Below the pieces are notes generated by a model. That model made no database searches. It had not been told where the DNA came from and worked only from the letters and a program-made list of their open reading frames with translations. From the NCBI GenBank assembly GCA_014885115.2, contig WKLE02001948.1:12977-23424 (forward strand): a stretch of DNA of 10,448 nt, written 5' to 3'. The position numbers and the translations under genes are program-made. This document shows positions 6,352 to 10,448 of this stretch, piece by piece (position 1 is the stretch's first letter; each line of letters begins with the position of its first letter). Source of the stretch: Asterionellopsis glacialis (Eukaryota > Bacillariophyta > Plagiogrammaphyceae > Rhaphoneidales > Asterionellopsidaceae).

Positions 6352-7947
6352 TTACCAAATATCCCAATGAAGATAGGTATCACCAAAAAGTATACGTAGG
6401 ATAATGATAGGTATCCATAACATATATTTATTCAACCCCATTCTTCGTAATTGATATACAGTTAATGCTACAATTTGTAATACCAATAAATCTGAATTCC
6501 ATGTGAATACTAATTGTCGTATGCCAATGACAAACACAAGAAGTAAACTTATGGAATACCATACATGATACGTTTTCGTATGTATGATATTCTTACGTAC
6601 CAATGTCATTAAGAAGGACGCACCCTGTATAGGTAACAGGACAGCAAATGGCCACGATGGATTGCATACCATAATGCATGTTACGGTTGCACCAAATTGG
6701 GACAGGGCATAAAAATGTTTATACGTACGTTGTGTTCGTTGTGAACAACCATACCAATAGGGCATGGTCGCTGTTGTGGACTCATACGAATTCTTTCGTA
6801 GTCGCAGTGTTGCCATATCAGCACAATAACATGCACCCAATACACTTACACCACTCACGACAAGTGCCATAAATCTCCACTGGGACACATGATTTGTTTT
6901 GTAAATCGAAATCCACGATACAAAGCAACATACTAACGATCGTATCCCAAAACATATATTATGAATACGAAATTCTTGCCATATCATTGGTTTACCAACA
7001 ATCCGTTCCTTGGGGACTGTATGAAACATGAGTGAACTTAAACTTAGCAATGCATGTGGAATTAAACATAGCATGGGGACTATACTCAGAGATCCTTTTG
7101 CGTTGTTTTCTGTTACATCATGGTCGTCGTAGTAGTTAGGATGATTCTTGTCATGAAAAGATCTTCTTGATGATGTAGTATTATAATTACACATTCCAGC
7201 ACACGGATCATCAAATATCATGTAATAGAATCGATATATAAAATGACATAAACAAAAAAGGCCCAGACATTTATGAATATGGTATGGATCTTCCTTTGTC
7301 ATTAACTTTTTAGAAAGTATTTGAATTATCCTTGATTGCTTTTGTTGCCTTTTGAGTTGTTGAAGATATTTCCTAAAGTCCTTCTTTATTTGTTCTTTGT
7401 TGACATTCTGATTCGTATTATTCTCATTCTCATTTGTAATTAGAAATTTTGGAAGCATGGTATATGCAGCAGTCGAATGACCAACGGCTATAAAAGCTTC
7501 GGTAGCATCATCACAATTGTGATAATTTTTCAATATGGCAATACCACCAGGGTGTGCACGTGCCCAATTCGTTACATCAAGTTTATATCTATCCATTTTG
7601 ATAATACATGGTCCTACATTACTTCTTGTAATTGTATCTGCTTGACGATCAAATCGTCCATATTTTACTAGAGGTTTTGGAGTATCTTTTACATTTTGTT
7701 GTTGTTGCTGTCCTTGGTGTTGTCCTCGCTGAGTCAATAAGGAGAAGGAAGACAACAACAATGAAGAAGACGAAGATGATAAAGAACCTACAAGGTTTGC
7801 TCTTGCCTCTTCTTCTTCGCTATTGCTACTACTACGATGACGTGGACGATCATAATTCACCCGTGGTTGTTTCTCGTCGCCTTGAGTTAGAGTAGGAGGT
7901 ATACTCTCCTCATTTTGTAGAATATCTGCTGGATTTCTTGGAGTCAT
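6352..7947 (-). CDS. Cytochrome b5 domain fused to multi-spanning membrane domain
   Basis: The intronless product has 531 residues. Residues 1-92 are polar and low-complexity (Ser and Gln runs) with no signal peptide. Residues about 94-172 form a cytochrome b5-like heme domain, with axial ligands His132 in AHPGG and His157 in VGHS. A charged Lys/Gln linker (173-222) follows. From about 226 to 521 there are roughly eight hydrophobic segments, with an invariant-looking loop FHTVPKERIVGKPMIWQEF (308-326) and FRIHNICFGIRSLVC (326-340). Fused cytochrome b5 domains usually feed electrons to a membrane oxidase, as in front-end desaturases and fatty-acid hydroxylases. However, the His boxes of those enzymes (HxxxH, HxxHH, QxxHH) are absent, so the membrane part is not a standard desaturase. 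I recall similar b5-membrane proteins in algae but cannot name a function. ER or another endomembrane is likely. The first ATG is used; the protein ends LHWDIW. Confidence 0.85.
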   Translation of the reverse strand: MTPRNPADILQNEESIPPTLTQGDEKQPRVNYDRPRHRSSSNSEEEEARANLVGSLSSSSSSLLLSSFSLLTQRGQHQGQQQQQNVKDTPKPLVKYGRFDRQADTITRSNVGPCIIKMDRYKLDVTNWARAHPGGIAILKNYHNCDDATEAFIAVGHSTAAYTMLPKFLITNENENNTNQNVNKEQIKKDFRKYLQQLKRQQKQSRIIQILSKKLMTKEDPYHIHKCLGLFCLCHFIYRFYYMIFDDPCAGMCNYNTTSSRRSFHDKNHPNYYDDHDVTENNAKGSLSIVPMLCLIPHALLSLSSLMFHTVPKERIVGKPMIWQEFRIHNICFGIRSLVCCFVSWISIYKTNHVSQWRFMALVVSGVSVLGACYCADMATLRLRKNSYESTTATMPYWYGCSQRTQRTYKHFYALSQFGATVTCIMVCNPSWPFAVLLPIQGASFLMTLVRKNIIHTKTYHVWYSISLLLVFVIGIRQLVFTWNSDLLVLQIVALTVYQLRRMGLNKYMLWIPIIILRILFGDTYLHWDIW

Positions 7948-8902
7948 TCCTGTATGGATTCTCTAGCTCTCTTGACTCTAAAAAATCTTTTCAACTCTTC
8001 TTTGAATAAAAATTATTTTACAGCGGTCGTTAACTCAAAGGATACGAAGTACACAGCACAAGATTTTTTGAAGAATCATCATCTGATCTGTTCTTTGTTC
8101 ATTCTGTTTCTTCTCGTCTTGACACCAACCTTCACAGACACAAGCGACAGTCTAGTACTAGTTATATGTGCATATTTCGTGGAATAGACCAATCTTTTCG
8201 CGATTTCAGGTTCTTGTTCCCAAGCAGATCCCAGTTCAAGGTATTTTCATAGAGATTATTTCTATTTTTGTCAGTTGTACATCGCGAGATAGTAATAATA
8301 AACGGACAGTAGTTCTGTAAAAAGCCGTCAGTCTTATATAAGTAGCGGAAATACCTGTAGGAGTGACACAGTCAAAGAACAGTAGACTAGCGGTTCCTCT
8401 GCAAGTCGTGTTTCGTTCATGTACACAATGATGTTGATTTTCAATGGATGAATGTGGTCTTTTGAGCTCTCTTTGCTGAGTAGTATGTGATTAGTAAGTT
8501 GACAGCACTATGGCGAAATTGCAATGGTTCCAATGCAAGACCTATGTTGATAGAGTATTTGTTTACATATAGAATAGATCACTTTAGTATAGGAGGAACA
8601 CCCTGTTGCAAATAATGCAGTGCTGGATTTTTCTATATGCATGCTTTCAAAACATAATAATTTAAAGGACGATTAGTCCTAAGGAACACAAAAGAATATA
8701 TTTTTTGATATACGGATATACATTCAGAAGCCTAAAGCACGATGCAACATTTTATTCGAAGGGAAATCCTGAAAAGAATTCTATTTTAAAAATAAAAAAC
8801 CGTACAAGATTAAAAGAGACCTCAACAGTTCTCGTGCAAATAAAAAATCATTTTCAATGGTGGTTTAAAATTTTGGCCGTCCAACTCTACTGTAATGCGT
8901 GA
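7948..8902. promoter_or_regulatory. Intergenic spacer upstream of the cytochrome b5 gene
   Basis: About 955 bp without a supported gene. It should contain the promoter and 5' UTR of the minus-strand cytochrome b5 gene at its left side and the 3' end of the HMG gene at its right. CTTATATAAG, a perfect 10-bp palindrome with a TATA core, is at 8333-8342, nearly 400 bp from the b5 start codon. A small stem AGGAC/GTCCT with a 5-base loop is at 8666-8680. Plus-strand frames at 7954-8187 and 8705-8902 look like chance. Confidence 0.45.
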
Positions 8903-9490
8903 TCATGCAAAGTCCAGGGATAGCACAAAATCGACAAAATCATCATCGAGAGAAGCACTGGACTTCTCAATGGATCTGAAAATCCGTTCTTGGGAGGAGA
9001 AATCTTCAACTGCTCTTATCCTTCTGCTATCGTCAGATTCGATGTAGTACATGCTGTTGCAATTTGTGCCAGTGAAGGGAAAATTCAGATTCATCATAAG
9101 TTCTGGTGATATTTCACTCTTTGTATTGTGGACATTACAAGTGTGGTCCAATTTTCTGTTAGTTATTCCAAAATAGTTGTTCGATCCCAACGTAGAGGAT
9201 GAAACTTTTTTATCTTGTCCATTTTGTTTCGATAAAGTTTCCTTGTGGCAACGTTCCCGTTCCAATGCCGCCAATTCGTAAAAAGAACGAGTTGCAACAT
9301 CGAGCGCTCTCCATCTCTCTCCTATAAGCCTTCCAATTTTTTTGTGGCTCATTTGCTGTATTAACAAAGAATCATCGAGTTTTTTTCGCTCATCGGAGTA
9401 GAACAGGTTGTAAGCAGTGAGAGCCTGTTTGCTCTTGTGCGGCTTCTTTTTCATTTTCGAAAATTCTTTTGTTCTCTTCAACTTAGTCAT
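8903..9490 (-). CDS. Single HMG-box protein
   Basis: The 195-residue product starts with a basic segment (residues 3-21, rich in Lys). An HMG box spans about 15-84: KKPHKSKQALTAYNLFYSDE at the start, then IGRLIGERWRAL and RSFYELAALERER. The pattern Y-N-L-F plus W-R-x-L plus Y-x-x-x-A-x-x-x-x-x-R fits the three-helix HMGB/SOX fold, which bends DNA or binds chromatin. The rest (about 90-195) is polar and ends in an acidic tail (SLDDDFVDFVLSLDF). Diatoms have many small HMG-box proteins of unknown target; nuclear location is inference. The first ATG (9490) is used. The frame stays open for about 30 codons upstream (Asn and Ser rich) without an ATG, so an unseen 5' exon cannot be excluded. Confidence 0.87.
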   Translation of the reverse strand: MTKLKRTKEFSKMKKKPHKSKQALTAYNLFYSDERKKLDDSLLIQQMSHKKIGRLIGERWRALDVATRSFYELAALERERCHKETLSKQNGQDKKVSSSTLGSNNYFGITNRKLDHTCNVHNTKSEISPELMMNLNFPFTGTNCNSMYYIESDDSRRIRAVEDFSSQERIFRSIEKSSASLDDDFVDFVLSLDFA

Positions 9491-10448
9491 GGTGTTGTTG
9501 GATTTGAAGTTGTTGCTGTTGTTGCTGTGCTTGAAATTTAAAAATGTATTATAAATGTTTCCGTGTAGGCAGTCGATTTCTCAGTGAAAGTGTGTGGAAA
9601 TGAAGAAGCGCACTCGGTGATACTGCATACATTTTTAGGAACAAATGTTTTCCTTCTAATCGTGGATGTACTATGTTTCTTCTGATTATCTCCGGATGAT
9701 AAATATTTGAGGTGTTCTAGTACTTCTCTTTTCTATATCACTTTGCACTTATAGGTATATATATAAGTTGAGATAATCTGTATTCCGAAATCTATGTACA
9801 AAACAGAATAATAATTTTTAAATTATGTAAAACAGAAACCGGGTGTTTCTTATGTGTTGCTGACAATATGCAAAAGCCGCGGGCGGGAGCGAGCCCATTA
9901 CACTATGCAGACTACCTTGCTCCTGAAACCTACTTGGATACCATTTGTTGACTGGCCAGGACTACTGTACCAGGTACCTTGGTATCAATGTGATACTACT
10001 TTCTTTTACTTGATGCTTCTATTCTTCTTTTTAGACCCTGTTTTAACAACTTTTTTTTCTCCGAAAAGTCGGTCCCAGTTCTCAAAATACCGGTTCCTCA
10101 CATTTTATTGCTCTATAATATATATAATTAAAGGATGGGGTGATAGTTCATAAAAGTTCCGTACGTATTATGATGATTTGTACATAAGCTATTTTCTCAT
10201 ACACCTGCAGCAGGTTAATAATTTCAAAAAGCATATTTCAAAAAAAGGTAGGCACAGTACTGTACCAGGTACGTGTACATACCAGATACAGTCAGTATTA
10301 TCATATTATATTGGTGTTGTTTATTGAAATAATACCCCGCCAGGTAGGTACAGTTCTGAGTTTTCTGTCTGTTCGTAGGATCATAGTTGTACCATCCCAG
10401 GTAACTACTTGGTCCTGTACCAGGTAGACTTTTTTTAATCGTAAAAAT
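9491..10448. other. Intergenic right flank of the HMG gene
   Basis: No gene is supported. A TTG/CTG-type trinucleotide stretch (about 9506-9528) sits just upstream of the HMG start and is probably its 5' UTR. TATATATATAAG at 9756-9767 reads as a TATA-like element on the minus strand, about 265 bp upstream of the HMG ATG. A small GC-rich island (9876-9896) stands out against AT-rich DNA. The last 480 bp carry the right cluster of GTAC palindromes. A 99-codon plus-strand frame at 9854-10153 looks random. Confidence 0.5.
9967..10427. repeat. Cluster of GTACCAGGTAC palindromic motifs (right cluster)
   Basis: GTACCAGGTAC occurs at 9967-9977 and 10262-10272, and GTACCAGGTAG at 10417-10427. Related strings are CAGGTAGGTACAG at 10341-10353 and AGGTAGGCACAGTAC at about 10246-10260. 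Several are preceded by CTGTACC or CAGTACTG. The same words occur at 1549-1622, about 8.4 kb to the left. They are dispersed, not tandem, with no shared longer consensus that I can see. Confidence 0.6.

Noticed and set aside
6352..7947. Front-end fatty-acid desaturase
   Set aside because: The cytochrome b5 domain fits, but the three histidine boxes needed for the di-iron centre are missing.
7954..8187. Plus-strand frame of 77 codons with a hydrophobic segment, starting 6 bp from the cytochrome b5 start codon
   Set aside because: It would overlap the 5' UTR and promoter of the b5 gene, has low-complexity content and no recognisable domain.
8330..8470. Possible tRNA or small RNA after the TATATAAG element
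   Set aside because: No cloverleaf, no TTC-loop consensus and no snRNA signature could be found.
9854..10153. Plus-strand frame of 99 codons near the right end
   Set aside because: It runs through the palindrome cluster and AT-rich spacer and does not read like a conserved protein.

Overview
The window looks like nuclear DNA of a microalga of the stramenopile lineage, most likely a diatom. The reasons are a short GT-AG intron in a PLAC8-type gene, hydrophobic presequences on two proteins (one with a Phe after Ala-Ser, as in plastid-targeted stramenopile proteins), long Asn/Thr/Ser runs inside proteins, AT-rich intergenic DNA of 0.4-1 kb, and separate monocistronic genes on both strands. No bacterial operons, CRISPR array, tRNA, rRNA or intact mobile element is visible. 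Which diatom it is cannot be read from the sequence.

Layout from left to right. 345-1131 (-) is a two-exon PLAC8/Cys-rich membrane protein. 1132-2080 is a divergent intergenic region with short GTAC-rich palindromes. 2081-2884 (+) is an iron-type superoxide dismutase with a signal peptide, followed by an imperfect 46-bp tandem repeat. 3124-3766 (+) is a coding-like stretch broken by stop codons and a frame change, either a decayed gene or an unresolved spliced gene. 4185-5576 (-) is a 463-residue protein, probably plastid-targeted, of a family I cannot name, with a membrane segment and a duplicated charged C-terminal repeat. 5577-6351 is a promoter-type spacer with a purine-rich tract and a cluster of TAACGG motifs. 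6352-7947 (-) is a cytochrome b5 domain fused to a multi-spanning membrane domain of unknown function. 7948-8902 is spacer. 8903-9490 (-) is a small single HMG-box protein. 9491-10448 is spacer ending in a second cluster of GTACCAGGTAC palindromes.

The genes do not form an obvious pathway. A redox theme (superoxide dismutase, cytochrome b5) is present but may be coincidence. PLAC8 and SOD are divergently transcribed and could share regulatory DNA. SOD and the broken gene face the 463-residue gene tail to tail. The last three genes all run on the minus strand with spacers of 0.8-1 kb, so each probably has its own promoter. I do not see a convincing new multi-gene system. The most interesting items are the two unnamed membrane proteins, the interrupted reading frame at 3124-3766 and the recurring GTACC(N)GGTAC palindromes.
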